A DNA stretch of 64,000 nucleotides from contig MDYQ01000052.1 of NCBI GenBank assembly GCA_003024175.1, positions 62,001 to 126,000 of the forward strand, given 5' to 3'. A program made the position numbers and the translations under genes. This document shows positions 1 to 12,900 of the stretch, piece after piece. Each line of letters begins with the position of its first letter. Position 1 is the first letter of the stretch. Source of the stretch: Planoprotostelium fungivorum. Lineage: Eukaryota; Evosea; Variosea; Cavosteliida; Cavosteliaceae. Below the pieces are notes generated by a model. The model saw nothing but the letters and a program-made list of their open reading frames with translations. It was not told where the DNA came from and ran no database searches.

Positions 1-267
1 GTGTCAGATGCGATGTCAAGAAGGGTCACGTTCCATCATCTAATCTCTCCCCGGTGAGAATCGTCTTCTGTGTCATCTCATTTCTGATCGATGATGAAGG
101 TATCGATGGAATCACAAGACAGTGATCTCGTTTTCAAGCAGACCGTGTGTACGTGGTTCGTCGCCGCATGCCTCTTCCTGGCCATCATCACGGCAGGCGG
201 GGAGCTTGCGGGAGAACAGCTCTCCCTGTCCATGTTGGGTGGTCTGCTCGGTCGTCCTCTCAATTGA
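1..267 (+). CDS. 3' end of a membrane protein gene (partial)
   Basis: The gene runs in from the left edge. Bases 1-53 are open and end at a GTGAG donor. Splicing to an acceptor just before base 121 keeps frame and gives a hydrophobic run with FVAACLFLAIITAG, then a short tail ending in GRPLN and a stop at 265-267. The hydrophobic run looks like one membrane span near the C terminus. Another reading frame (122-310) is also open and hydrophobic, so the last exon is not certain. The family is not recognised. Confidence 0.35.
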
Positions 268-540
268 GTCTACCATCGTCGCAGCGATCGGCACTGTATT
301 TATTGGATAAGAACCAGAGTTTACGAAGTATTTTACGACACGACGTTATATAAAGTTGTACAGATGATGATGATTCGATGTATCATTCGAGATGAGATAG
401 AATGTGTCGAACGACAATTCGTATGTATTTGTGTGTGTCTTTCTCTTGTGACTCTCGTGCATCATGTCACTTGTCTTCGTGTGATTTCTTCCTGCGAGGG
501 ATGAATATCGTAGCGTCCTTTTCGGGCGAACATCTCACCT

Positions 541-903
541 CTATTCCCAGTCGTTGTCTACCGATTCTTTGTTTCCAAATTGTCTCCTGGCCAGATTTTG
601 TATGGGCTTGAAACATACACAAGATACGCATGCTGATATGACAAATACCAGGAGAGATATCCAGAAGGCGAGTAATGCCCACGATACTTTGTGGATGGCA
701 AATGGGATGGATGTGACCAAAAGGATCAGAGAAGCCAGAGTTAAGGTGGCCAGAATGGGTACTCTGAAGTCGACGCACCAGAAGGCACAACCTCTCCCCA
801 GACTGAATAAACATCGATCATACAGCGACTTGTTTCTGTTGGAGAATCCAATCTCCTCGTTCCAATCTTCTTCATCGTCGTCGAGAAGACCATGGTTCGA
901 CAT
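541..903 (-). CDS. Small two-span membrane protein
   Basis: A single open exon of 120 residues. The N-terminal ~45 residues are acidic then polar (LLDDDEEDWNEE). Two hydrophobic segments follow at about residues 50-68 (VPILATLTLASLILLVTSI) and 75-95 (ALLAFWISLLVFVISACVSC), joined by a short loop, then a basic tail (PIQNLARRQFGNKE). This is the shape of a small integral membrane protein with both ends on one side. Its start lies 60 bases from the start of the lipid kinase on the other strand, so the two probably share a promoter region. No family is recognised. Confidence 0.55.
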   Translation of the reverse strand: MSNHGLLDDDEEDWNEEIGFSNRNKSLYDRCLFSLGRGCAFWCVDFRVPILATLTLASLILLVTSIPFAIHKVSWALLAFWISLLVFVISACVSCVCFKPIQNLARRQFGNKESVDNDWE

Positions 904-963
904 CTATACCTTGGAGTCAGCGTCTATGCCCCTCGGATATAGACAAGTTCCTCACCTCGGGCG

Positions 964-3474
964 ATGATGCGATGTGATGTCCGCCACACCGAGGAGCTAG
1001 CCCAACGGAAGAAAATCAGACGAAATTCGGTTTCTACAGGATATTCACTGGCACTCACAACTACATCATCAGAAGCGACAGACAAGGAGATGGCCTCAGC
1101 AGAGTCAGGAAAGACGTTCACGTGAGTGATCCTATCATGGACATAATCGACGGAAGAATGCGTAATATCCTGTGACTGAATTGGACGATGCAGTGCTCAG
1201 AGCGTGTCCAATCACGATGCACAGGTGCCACCCATTGTCTTTAACAAGCATACCACGACAACGACCACGACTACGACTTCAGTCACAACGATACCCGCCA
1301 ACCCTCACAAGTGAGCGCCAGCGGTTGCACTCATCTTCTCTTTCACCTTGTTCTGTCCATTTACGTCTCATATGCAAATCTTTCGTCGAGGGAGCCATTA
1401 AATTCCCAACAGCCACACCAAACGGAGGATGAGCCTCAAAGCAATCCTCCATCACAGAGAAAATCCCGCCAATCACACCAACCATTCGAACCATTCCGTT
1501 TCGTCCAATCATTACAACTATTCCAGTGCTACGCCGAACTCGACTTCTCTCAACAGCTACTACTCGAACGGAGGAAGCGATCATGTCAACAATGGAAATC
1601 CATCTGGGTCCACGTCACTGTCTTCCTATCCCAACATGCCAGGTCCTTACGTCATCCAATCGCACGGTAGTAAGCCCAGACCTCGTTCAGCCGAGTTGTG
1701 AGACACCCTGCATCATCATATCACATCACATATGACGATGGACCATCTCGAGTCCGCGAAAGTTGACAGAGAACTGATGGAACATGCAGCAACCGCAACC
1801 TCTACGCGGAGAGCTCTTCTTCTTACTCCCAAGAAGAATACCGAGACCTCGACAACTTCCAACCTCACACGGTGAGTCCATCTACAGCGTTGTAGACGGT
1901 AGTAACTCTTTATCAAGGAAGCCATCGATCCCAGCCGCATCGATGACTACATGCCTCCCACCATCCTCAAGCCCAGCGGCGCTGTACAGATCCCAGTGAG
2001 TTTTCCGCCAGTTTTCTACGACTTCTCCACGATTTTTCACGACTTCTCACCATCATCAGGTGAGAAAGGTGGCCATCGTGTACAATCCAAAGAGTGGAGC
2101 ACAGAAGGGAGAAAAATTAGCAAGAAAGACAGAGAAGATCTTAAACGCTCATGGCATCGCGGTGACAATGCTGATGACTGAGAGGAGGGGTCACGGTGAA
2201 GAGATAGCCAGGGTAAGTCACGTGATCACGACATCCGTAGAGATATCATGGCGAAAGTTGCGACATGTGATGGGCTGATGACGTGGCAGGACATACCTCT
2301 CGACGATACGGACGTTTTGTGTTTCCTGGTATTTTCTCGTAGATTTCGAATTACGTACTGACATGAATAGGGAGGTGATGGTACGTTCCACGAGTGTCTC
2401 AACGGCTTCATGAGAAGGAAAGACAATGCGAAAGATCGTGTCGCTCTCGCCGTCCTACCCGGTGGTACAGGTGCGACACGAAATTTCGATACGAAACCGA
2501 GAATTTTCCAGGAAACTCCTTCGCGTTAGAATTGCAGGGTAACAACCGTATGAGTTCCTGCATCAAGTCCATACTGAGAGGCATCACGGTCAACATCGAT
2601 ATCGCCCGGATGTACTTCCCCACAGGTGATGCCACCGTACGTACCGTACGTACTCACACGTGACCCAGTCGATGAGACGGTGTTTTCTTTCAATTCGGTA
2701 CATTGGGGCATGGGATCGAAGATCAACGTGACGGCTGAGAAATTGAGATGGATGGGAAAGGCCATACGGTATTCTACGGCGGCAGCGTTAGAGCTCATGA
2801 GAGGTAGCACGACGGAGGCCATATTCGAGATGGTCGATAAGGGTGAGCGTCTTCAGATGTCTCTCATCGCGATGGAACGATCGTTCTTCATCATACGATC
2901 CGATGCATCATGTGATGTCGAGATGATGAGAGATGGAGAAATGACATCACGATACAAATATCTGGAAATAGATTCTGACTCGTTGTAGATGGAAAATTCT
3001 TCGAAGTGAGAGGACACTACTCCCTCTTGGTTGCCAACAACATCATGTCCACTCTGAAGGGAATGAAAATGGTTCCGAATGCAAAGATCAACGATGGACT
3101 CATCGATCTGCTGCTCATCAAATCTGGAAAAATGATGGATTTAGTCTCTATTTTCAAGCGAGTCTACAACGGAACACACACCGAATTGGACTACGTAGAT
3201 TATTATCAGGTAGAAGGGTTGTAGATGGATATCAAAATTGATTAAATGTTTTGCAGGTGAAGAGTTTCTCGCTGATACCCTTCGTGGAGCACGATGGTGA
3301 GTTGATGATTTAAATATGAAAATAGAGGATGTATTCTTTCGTCTGACACGAACAGGATTCGATACAGAACCCCCCGAAGTGGCCGAAGAGCTTTTAGATA
3401 TTGATGGAGAGCTGAAAGGAAAGACACCGTTCAAATGTACGATGATGCCACGCGAGATCAAAGTCATCGTATGA
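964..3474 (+). CDS. Lipid kinase of the diacylglycerol/sphingosine kinase fold
   Basis: About ten exons joined by short GTGAG introns. The N-terminal third is low-complexity (Thr-, Asn- and Ser-rich, 1200-1700), typical of amoebal proteins. The kinase core begins near 2060 with VRKVAIVYNPKSG, the phosphate-binding strand of the DAGK catalytic domain. The signature GGDGTFHECLNG follows at 2371 and LAVLPGGTGNSFALEL across the 2472 intron. The C-terminal lobe holds NIDIARM, FSFNSVHWGMGSKIN, GHYSLLVANN and NDGLIDLLLIKSG. Family enzymes phosphorylate sphingoid bases, ceramide, diacylglycerol or monoacylglycerol. The GGDGT and PGGTGN forms lean toward the ceramide/diacylglycerol/plant-like branch rather than animal sphingosine kinase (SGDGL). 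The substrate cannot be read from sequence. The start ATG at 964 is the first of two in-frame Mets and is tentative. Confidence 0.88.
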
Positions 3475-3825
3475 GGGGCGCTATTTAAACGACGTACGAA
3501 TAGATTTGTGGTGATGTTGTATCACCACACGAGATCAGATGATGTTCATTTTGGATGATCCGATGTTGGGTATCACATCGCGCTTTCACGTGTGTCCTGT
3601 GTTCACCACCTTCTATAAATACATCACCGCACGACCCTCTCGCTTCCACGTGCAATGAACGTGTCATCTCCCGTGGCTTAGAACTGGCACACACTATACC
3701 GAAGAAAAGTTCGTAAGAAAATAGAATCTGCTAGATCTAAGTAGGAGCACTACACCCCCAAGCAAGCAGAGCACAGAGACAGGCCGAAGAGAGAGCAGCA
3801 GTAGAAGGTACATTCACCGGAAGCT
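3475..3825. other. Intergenic spacer
   Basis: 351 bases between the lipid kinase stop and the ankyrin gene start, presumably the kinase 3' UTR and the ankyrin promoter. No gene, RNA or repeat is seen. Confidence 0.5.
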
Positions 3826-4538
3826 ATGGACGCCTACATCTATGAATTTTTCGAAGCAGCTCGGGATGATGACGTTCAACGTCTAAAGAATCTCATCGCG
3901 AAGGGAGTCGATGTGAACGTTGCCGATGAAGACACTGGTAGCACCGCCCTACATGTGGCCAGCTTGAAGGGTAGAAGACAAGTCATCGAATACCTCGTCG
4001 GCCGAGGAGCTAATGTAAATGTACAAAACTTGAGAGGTGAGATCCAATTTCCACCTGTGAAGATAATGCTGATCGTCTTTAGGTGTGACACCGTTGTATT
4101 ATTTGGGGCAAGGCCATTACACGGCACTGGCCATCTTTCTCATTTGCAACGGTGCTCGATTAGACATCAAGTGTCAGAGAGGCTGGACCGTTTTAGACGT
4201 TACGCCCAAACACGTGCACGCGGAACTCTTCAGTGCCGTAGAGAAATACCAGCTACAGGTGCAACAGAAGAAGGCAGGTGCACCCTCTCCCCTCTTGGGT
4301 CAGACCGTCAAAATCTCCACGTAAAGAAGGTGCAACCGCTGCATCGAGTATTGTATAAAGAGGAAGCGATGAAGATGCACCTTTCATTCAAAATCAAAAT
4401 TCCCACAGAGAAGGAGAAGAGGATCACGATCATCTAATCTCCAAGTATTTCGACCATCCCCACAAGGCCCGTCACTTCCTCATGTCGATCGAAAATAGAC
4501 CCGATCACATCTTCGGGCATTCATTGCATCAAACATGA
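3826..4538 (+). CDS. Small ankyrin-repeat protein
   Basis: Three exons read in phase: 3826 to about 4035, about 4083-4321, and about 4362-4538. The first exon starts with an acidic helix (MDAYIYEFFEAARDDD), then ankyrin repeats with GSTALHVASLKGRRQVIEYL and GANVNVQN. The second continues with HYTALAIFLICNGARLDIKC and WTVLDVTP, giving about four repeats. The last exon adds a His- and acid-rich tail. Ankyrin stacks bind partner proteins; no catalytic domain is visible, so this is probably an adaptor. A conceptual stop at 4322-4324 is avoided by the GTAAAG donor at 4322, which preserves frame to the TGA at 4536. Confidence 0.65.
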
Positions 4539-4861
4539 GACATTCAGCCCCGTCTGCATCCCTCAACTAACGGTTCGCCCGAAGTCAACTTTTCACTTTT
4601 CATCGATTCGCCTCCGTGCCGGACTTCCTTCTCTTCCATTCTACATATCGGAAGAACGAGCACTCTAACTCCGATTGTACTCACCCACCAGCCCTCGTTC
4701 TCCATCATGCTTCGTTGAACATGATGTTGTCGGGCGTGGTACATGCTGTACGTCTGTAAATCTCGTCGGAAATTCCGCTACTTCGGACCACACGAAGAGT
4801 TGAGTGTTGAAATCATAATCATCACGAACACAACTCACGCATTCGACTCTACGACACGATC
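4539..4861. other. Intergenic spacer
   Basis: 323 bases upstream of the wall-protein gene. No gene or RNA is seen; the last ~60 bases are the likely 5' leader. Confidence 0.5.
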
Positions 4862-6532
4862 ATGAAACGTATTCTACTCCTCTCTCTCTTCCTAGCGGCC
4901 ACTCTGGCGTGGGAGACACCTTCCAATTGCTCTCTCTCCCTGCAGAACGTGGGCAGCCTCGACGATGGTCAGCTGAGGTATGGCTACGGTACCGGAGCTT
5001 CCAACGTGACATTCACTCTGTCCAACGGCTACCTCACCAGCAGCTTGGGCTTTCTCTGCTACATCTCCTCTCAGACTCAGCTGCAGTGCAACACGCCCCC
5101 TCAGACCACCGCAGACAGCACCTTCTCCATCTACGATGGTCAGCTGGCGTACAACTTGTCTACTTCGTGGTGGAAATGTGATGCAGGTGCGTGGCGAGAG
5201 CTCCCCACTGGATCTAACCATAGTCGCAGGTACCGGAGGTTCCAACTTGTACACGACTCAATATTACTCCCACTGCACTGCCACCACCCTGGAAGTCATC
5301 AACGACAACTGTACCACGGCCTCCACCAGCTCCTCCTCTTGTCTCTCCCTGAATGATGTGGGATCTCTTTGTGACGGACAGCTCCGTCTAGGTTATGGTT
5401 CTGGCGCCAACAACGTCACATTCAATCTGACCAACGGCTATCTGACCAGCAGCCTGAATTTCATCTGCTACATCTCCGCACAGAGCCAACTGCAGTGCAA
5501 CACTCCCACTCAGACAACGGCAGACACTCTCTTTTCGATTTTGAGCGGTCGATTGGCCTACAACGGTTCGACTTCTTGGTGGAAGTGTGACGCAGGTGAA
5601 AGTCAAATCTACCGCTGTGTCGTATTGATACATCCTCAGGCACCGGTGGTTCAAATTTGTACACCACTCAGTATTACTCTCAATGCACCGCAACTACTCT
5701 GACTGCCACAACCATCTCTTCTTGTCCCATGGTAACTCCAGACAGCTGCACGGCAGCCTCTACCACTTCATCCACCGAAGAAGCAGCTACTTCGACCACC
5801 GAGGAAGCAGTCTCTACCTCCTCGGAAGACACAATCAGCACCTCAGAAGACATGGCTACTACCTCTGCATCCTCCAACTGCTTCTCCCTGTCGAACGTGG
5901 GTACCCTCTGCGACGGACAATTGAGACTTGGTTACGGAACTGGCTCGACCAACGTGACCTTCACTCTTTCCAACGGCTACCTCACCAGCAGCTTGGGCTT
6001 TCTCTGCTACATCTCCTCTCAGACTCAGCTGCAGTGCAACACGCCTCCTCAGACCACGGACGACAGTTCTTTCGATGTCATCGACGGTCTGCTGTCTTAT
6101 TCTGGCTCTACCGCTTGGTACCAATGTTCTGCTGGAACCGGAGGCTCCAACTTGTACACGACTCAGTACTACACGAGCTGCAGTGCCGTCACTCTCACCG
6201 TAATCGAAGGCTGTTACTCTCAGATGACCTCCAATTGCTCTTCTTCCGCCGCTGCGGGTACTCAGACTGCCATCAACAATTCGACATCCAGCTCCACCAA
6301 CTCGGTCACCAGTGAGGACGAGAGCAGAACTTCCTCTAAGACTGCTTCGACATCCAGCGACAACTCCTCAACGACTGAGGTTGCCTTAGCTGCCACAGCT
6401 TCTGCCTCTGACGCTGCGGCCACTGGCACAGACACTGCTGCTACACAGAGCAGAGATGTCACTAGTGGTGCCGGCTCCGTGACCTTCGGATGCATCACCA
6501 TCGTGATGATGTTGCTGACTATCGCCTTCTGA
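4862..6532 (+). CDS. Secreted wall-type protein with three PIR-like domains, probably GPI-anchored
   Basis: Residues 1-17 are a clear signal peptide (MKRILLLSLFLAATLAW). Three tandem copies of a ~110-residue domain follow. Each holds DGQLRLGYGTG, NVTFTLSNGYLTSSLGF, CYISSQTQLQCNTPP, a WWKCDAG or WYQCSAG segment and GGSNLYTTQYY ending in a Cys. This layout (PP pair after a Gln-rich strand, then aromatic-Cys, then NLY and a late Cys) matches the C-terminal domain of fungal PIR cell-wall proteins; that is my inference. Ser/Thr-rich linkers divide copies 2 and 3 and precede a hydrophobic end (ITIVMMLLTIAF), as in GPI-anchored proteins. Copies 1 and 2 carry a phase-1 intron at the same codon (5187-5229 and 5596-5639); copy 3 has none. 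Asn-X-Ser/Thr sites are frequent. A likely role is spore, cyst or stalk wall structure. Confidence 0.8.
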
Positions 6533-6920
6533 TTGAACTCCCACGAATAAACACTTAACAATAAGATGCTTCTGTTCCACATGATGATGCAAAGCGGGTC
6601 TGTAGTTCGAGGCTAAAAAAACATGATAAAGAGATTGAATATAGGTTATGCGAGATTAATTTCAAATTTCATAAGCCGAAACGTCTGTTGTAGATGTCCC
6701 AAAAGGTTCGGACGCCACGCGTGGAGCCACGGTTCCGTTCTAAACAGAAACATCTCAGCAGAAGATGAGCGTGAGTATCTCTTCAGAAGATGTTGGATCT
6801 ATCACACCTAACCAACACAGTTGAAATGCAAACGGTGCCATCTCATTCTGGCTAAACCAGATGAACTCTATTGGATATCCAATGGAAAAAGTTATTCGCT
6901 CATATTACGAGACAGATCTC
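5667..6920 (+). repeat. Source segment of a recent duplication (copy at 16038-17260)
   Basis: This stretch covers the end of PIR-like copy 2, all of copy 3, the wall gene 3' end, the spacer and the first ~106 coding bases of the RNA polymerase gene. It recurs in the same orientation at 16038-17260 with high identity, including introns and noncoding bases. Homology starts sharply at CTCAGTATTACTC and stops sharply after GACAGATCTC. Confidence 0.95.
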
Positions 6921-9900
6921 TTGACCATCTCCCCAAGTCATTAAAATCTGGTCCACTAATCAACGACAATGCATACAAATTGTGCGAGATGTTTTGCCTC
7001 AATGACCACAAGGTGAGTCTTCAGCCGAGTCTTGACGATTGAGATCTTCAGGTTGGCGCATATGCGATGGTGGATGGATTCGGAAGTTGGGGCTTTGGAG
7101 GAGACAAGGCCATCTTCGAAGGAGTCGATTCCAAACTCACCAAGTGGGTCGCCATCAAACGGAAGGTGAAATCCGACATCCAAGTGCTATCGATGAGAGA
7201 CCTCTTGGACAAGAAAGAAGTACCGAAACCAGTTTCCACACGTGACGAATCTTTCACTTTGATCACTTCAGATGTTCATCTCGATCAGGTCCTCCACCCA
7301 GGCCGAAGATCGATGTCGGACGATTCACCCCATTGATGTTGAGTCAAATGACGATACCCCCTCCTCATCCATATCAAGTCGAATCCTTCCTCCGTGCCAT
7401 CAGCAGAAACACCATCTTGGTCTTGCCGACAGGTGAATCGTTCACGATCCATCATGCCGATCTGACGTCTCGATGGAGGAACGGGAAAGACACTCGTCGC
7501 CGCCATGTTCCTCAAGGCTCATCGTGATGAACGGATTGCATCTAAAGGGTCTCACAAGAGGTTCGGGGTCATGCTGGTGAATCAAGTACCTCTGGCCAAC
7601 CAGCAAGCACTGGCCATAGAAGATGCCACGGGGGGCACGTGCATCGTTGCCACGGGAGAGAATTACGAAGAATGGTATCCCATCGATCTGAACGGAGATC
7701 ATGACTTCATCGTCTTCACGGCACAGTCGCTCGTGAACCTATTGAAACAGGGAGAGCTGAATATGAATGACATATCGTCCATCGTATTCGATGAAGTGAG
7801 GAGACTCATCGTGATGGCGATGATGATGACGATGAGACAGGTCCACTGTGCCAAGACAGGAATTCATCCGTTCAACGAAGTCATGAGATATTGGACGAAG
7901 ACAGCGACAGCTATGCGTCCTCCCCTCTTGAGTCTGTCCGCATCCATCGTCGACGGCGAAGATAGGAATCAGATGAAGAAGGAGATTTCGGGTGAGCCAT
8001 CGCATCGCCTTCAACATCGACCCACAACCATTTCAGAATTGGAAGATAAGATGCAATCTAGCGTCTTCTCACTTCGAGTCAATCTCTTCCACAAGGGTCC
8101 ACAGATCCACAGAGAGATCGTGTCAGATAGTCCAGAAGAGAACTTGTTCTTATCTCTGCTGAACGAAGGAGCCGAAACAAAAGAAGAGAAGGAGAGAGCG
8201 AAGGAGATCTCGTACGCCCTGAGGATTTCCACGGAGAAGGCGAGAGCGTTAGTCGAAGAGTGAGATCACAACAATGGAACGACGAATAACTCTTGCAGGA
8301 GCAAAGCTGAAGAATTAAAACCCATCGTGAGGTCTCAATTACGTGAGGCATACGATCATCCATGACCATTGACGTCTTTCAGTGGCGATCGAACTTCCAC
8401 CGTTGAGTTCTCGAATGAAGCACCTCATCGCTTTATTAGAGAAACACGAGGGTGATCACACCATGCAAATCGAATTCAATTGAAATACGACAGACGACCA
8501 GAAGATGATCTTTGTGAAGCGAAGGGATGGTGTTCGCATGATGATCCTACAACTGCAGGAGATCGAGAGGGCAAAATTGGGACAAGTCGTGGGACACAAA
8601 CAATTCGATGGAATGGCTTGGAGAGATCAGCACGAAGTCTACGGCGACTTTCGAAATGGTTTCATCAAGTGAAATGACGTTCTCTCGTTCGTTCGATTGA
8701 CATGAACGAGGACTCTCGTCACGACGGCAATATCGGAAGAAGGATTGGACATCACGATGTGTAACGTCGTCGTTTCATTTGAAGAGGTCGATCGCCTGCG
8801 TGCTTTCATTCAACGGAGGGGCAGGGCAAGGGCGGAAGGCTCTCACTTTTATGTGTTGGGCACGAACGACAATTTGGAATCTCATCAGAGACGAGAGGAA
8901 ATGATGAACGACATCCTCTCACATCAAGAGGAGAACCCTTTCGAAGATATCGTTAGACAATACGAGAAGATTCACGATACACTATCACCGTGAGAGAACG
9001 ATCGATTCATTTCAACATTGAAACGATTCAGAGTCGACGCACGTACCTCGAACGATCCTTCTTACCGCTGCGGAGAATGGAAAGATGGATCGTTCAGTGA
9101 CGTAACGATCAACATAGACACGTCATCCGTCTCCCTCAAAAGAATATCATCCTACCTGAACGACTCGTGGGTCATCGTATCACACGATGCCAAGCAAGAC
9201 GTTCTACATCCACTGCCTGATTTCAACTGGAAGAGAGGATCATTCGTTAGAAGACGCGACGCTCCACCGTCCTTCTTGCTTAACGATTCGATTCCGTCTT
9301 ATTTTGGAGCGGTGAATTTCGACGAGATGAAGGGCCGGCAGATGTTATCCATCGGAGAACGATTCAGCATTCCACTCGAGGGAATAGAGAGGTGGCTTTT
9401 AGTGGACGTCACGCAGAAGAGACTGTTCGTACCCTTGAAGAACGCACCGACAGAGACAGACTGGTCATCTTGGGAATCAGACTACGTCTTGTGTGCGGAC
9501 GGAATCGATCTCTCTTGTCCGTGGTGGCACACGTTTGAATCGTACGGTATCAAGGTGAACAGTAGATCGAAGAGTATCGATCTCAAGTGAAATAGATCCT
9601 CTACGCTCGATGCGTCGTGAAGTCATCGGATGACACGATGGATGCAGAACAGGGGGACTATCTCTGGAACTGTATCGTCACGCGATTGACTCCGTTTGCC
9701 TCTCGAATCGATCTGAATTGTTTCCACAGGGTGAGAACGATACGACACATACCCTATCGTCTCATCGAGATAGACGTATGTCGACACCATGGCAACCATC
9801 GCTCGGGCCAGGATGAATCCTACGGTCAGATTATTCATCACTAGGACGCAGAGAGACAGACACAGCAGATTAGAAGACATATGGAGAGAGGTACAGACCA

Positions 9901-12900
9901 AGTTTCTCCTCGAAGAGAAACCGATCGCCCATCACGTTACCATGGGAAAGATCATCGTTACGCCGTTACGTACGGTCTGTACGGTTCCAAATTTGGTTCT
10001 GGGCAATCGAGTCGTCAGACGATTTTCATCGAGTGAGAGAGATATTCGATTGAGAGAGATATTCGATTGAGCTGATGTAGATAGGAGGGGAATTTGTAGT
10101 GGTTTCTTTCAAGGATGAAGATCTCGTGACGATCGTAGATCACAACAGATATCTTGACCTATTGAAGGAAGGTTTATTTTCTGCCGGAAAACAATTCAAG
10201 TGACTTGAGACGAAACATGTCGCAGTCTGATCCATTACAGATTCGTCGGTGCATCTGGGTCGCAGATGAAAGAGAGAGAGTTTTACTTCTTCTCTTCGAA
10301 TGAAATCTCACGTGATGACATTTATCGATGGATCGGAGGTATAGAACGTTCACGATGAATTCTTCATTTAAGCTTTCTCTAGATCTAACGAGATACGAAC
10401 GAGAAAGAAACTGGCACCTCTATCTACGTAGAATAAGCCACGCCTTCACAGCCACCGTTCCTACCGATGTATACTATCGTTCGTTGGATGAAGGAGACGT
10501 CAGAGCTTCGAATGGCATCTATACTGATGGTATCGGTAGAATAAGCATGAAACTTATGGTTCAGGTGAGAGATGCGAAAGATAACGACGAGATGAATTTT
10601 AATTCGCTCGACAGATCTTCGGTATAGATCCTCCTTCAGCCATTCAGATAAGATGTGGAGGTTATAAGGGTGTATTATCCATCGATCCAAATATAGAGGT
10701 GAGTTACTTGTTCTCCACGTACTTACATCTCAAAGGACGACATCGTCATCTTCAGAGATAGTATGAAGAAGGTCGATAGATCATCGTCACGTGTTCTAGA
10801 GATTGCGAGTCAATCTGATGTCAGCAAGTGTGTCTGCCTATCGTTGTAAATCAATCGATCTGATGTAATGATAGACCCGCTTATCTGAACAATCAGATCA
10901 TCACCTTACTCAAAGGCAAAGGTATCGATTATCGTGTGAGTCTGAACGAGATATCGATGTAAAGTGATCAATACGTAGGTCTTTCTCCAATTACAGAGAG
11001 AAAACATGGAACGATTATCCACCATGATGACAGACGATGAGACTTCTCAGAAGATTTTGAAGAGGATCTGGACGGAATATCCCTTCCCTCTCTCGTTTGA
11101 AACGTCGAAACATTGCACGGAGCCATTCGTGAGGAAGATCCTGAAGGCAGTGCACGAGAAAGAAGCACGAAAGCTACGAGTCGAACACTCGAGAGTGCTG
11201 ATGGGCGTCTCAGACGATACGAACACTTTGGGTGATTACAATTCTATGTCATTCGATCCATTCGAATCGTTCATCTCTCGTGAAAAGCTGAATATCTATG
11301 ACAGAAGAAGACGAAATCTTTGTACAGATTCAATATCCAGACGAGAGAGGAACACACGATGAGAACGGAGATCTGAGACCATTCCAGAGGAGAGTCATCA
11401 CGGGAGAACTCCTCATCTGCAAGGTGACGTCCATTCGATCGTGACCATTCACACTGAAACAGAATCCTTGTCTTCACCCGGGGGACTTGAGAGTGGTCAC
11501 AGCCGTCGATCGACCCGAATTGCATCACATGAAAGACGTCATCGTGTTCAATCGAAGAGGAGAGAGACCACTCACCGACATGCTGTCTGGTTCTGATTTA
11601 GATGGAGACAGGTGAGGTGTTGATGTCATCGTGTCTAACGATGGCATCAGATACTTTGTGTGTTGGGATCTTCGATTGATTCCATCGGAGAGTAACGATC
11701 CACCGATGCATATCGACGATGTCGATTCGACTTATGGAGATCAAATCAAGAAGACGATGGAAGAGACCCTATTGGATGTTTCTGATCGAAGAAAGTTGGG
11801 CAGAATCGCAAACGTGTGGCAAATCGTGGCAGAAGAGAACGACGCCAAGCACGAAGATTGTATCTTCTTATCTCAGCAACACGCCATCGAGGTGAGACAT
11901 CTTCTCATTTCGAACAAGAGACGAACGATAAGGTGGACGCATCAAAGAGTGGAAGGCACGGTTTCATACCACAACACATGGAGAAGAGAGAACTTCCGGG
12001 TTATCTGAAGAAGAGGGGAAGGAGAGATGATGACGACTGTGGACCCGGCAACGGTCAGTCTTTCATTCTCTCATCCGTTCTCTCATCATGTTCCAGGACT
12101 ATTGAAACTGTTACACACCGAGAGGATGTTCACGCGAGATGTGGACTCGGAGCGTGATAGCATCACACCCTGCGATGCATTCATCACACCCAATCATCAT
12201 CTGTGAGTGGTCGACCATAGGAGAGAAGTTGACACCATCAGCTACCTTGACCTTGCGAGAGAGGCGTACGAGGATTACGCTCGGCTCGTGACTGGACTAC
12301 TTCGAATGTACGGGTTGACGAGCGAGGCTCAGATCGTTACAAATTCAAAGTCTTTCGTGTCCGAATGGATCAACGATTCTTTCACAGAGGTGATCTTCCA
12401 TTTCAAATTCAAACGTTAAACACGACAGATCCAACACGCGTATCACACGATTGTGAGAGACTTTCGACTCAAATTCGAGGAACAGACGAGGGGAAAATCG
12501 ATACGAGAGAAGAAGGACGTCTTCTCTGCTTGGTACCGCGTTGCTTATGATGTGAGTCATCACGATTGACATGAGAGATTCACTTCCATCAGAACAACAC
12601 GAGATCAAATGACATTGAATCACCTCTCTCTTTTCCTTGGGCGAGTGGCTTCATCGTACCGGACGAGAGTGGAGCACCAAATGAAAAGACGTTCGAACGA
12701 GTGGGAAAAAGCGTGTTGCATCACACGAGAACCATCTGGTCGTCCAGCTTGGAGACCTACACGAGAGCGAAAGGGTGGGCTATTCTTCGTACACCGTAAC
12801 TCACGCGATCAGCATCGTTGAAACCTTGAAACATCACATTGAGACATGCCTGAGTAGACCTGTGGAGGTCAATATGTACGGTTCTGTATCTCACTTATTG

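Noticed and set aside
6600-6625. tRNA-like B-box (GTTCGAGGC)
   Set aside because: No A-box, arms or clover-leaf can be drawn around it.
9590-9790. Treating helicase and polymerase as two separate genes
   Set aside because: Two introns (9555-9652 and 9731-9773) keep frame, there is little room for a promoter, and the same fusion is known in Dictyostelium. Not fully excluded; noted in the gene entry.
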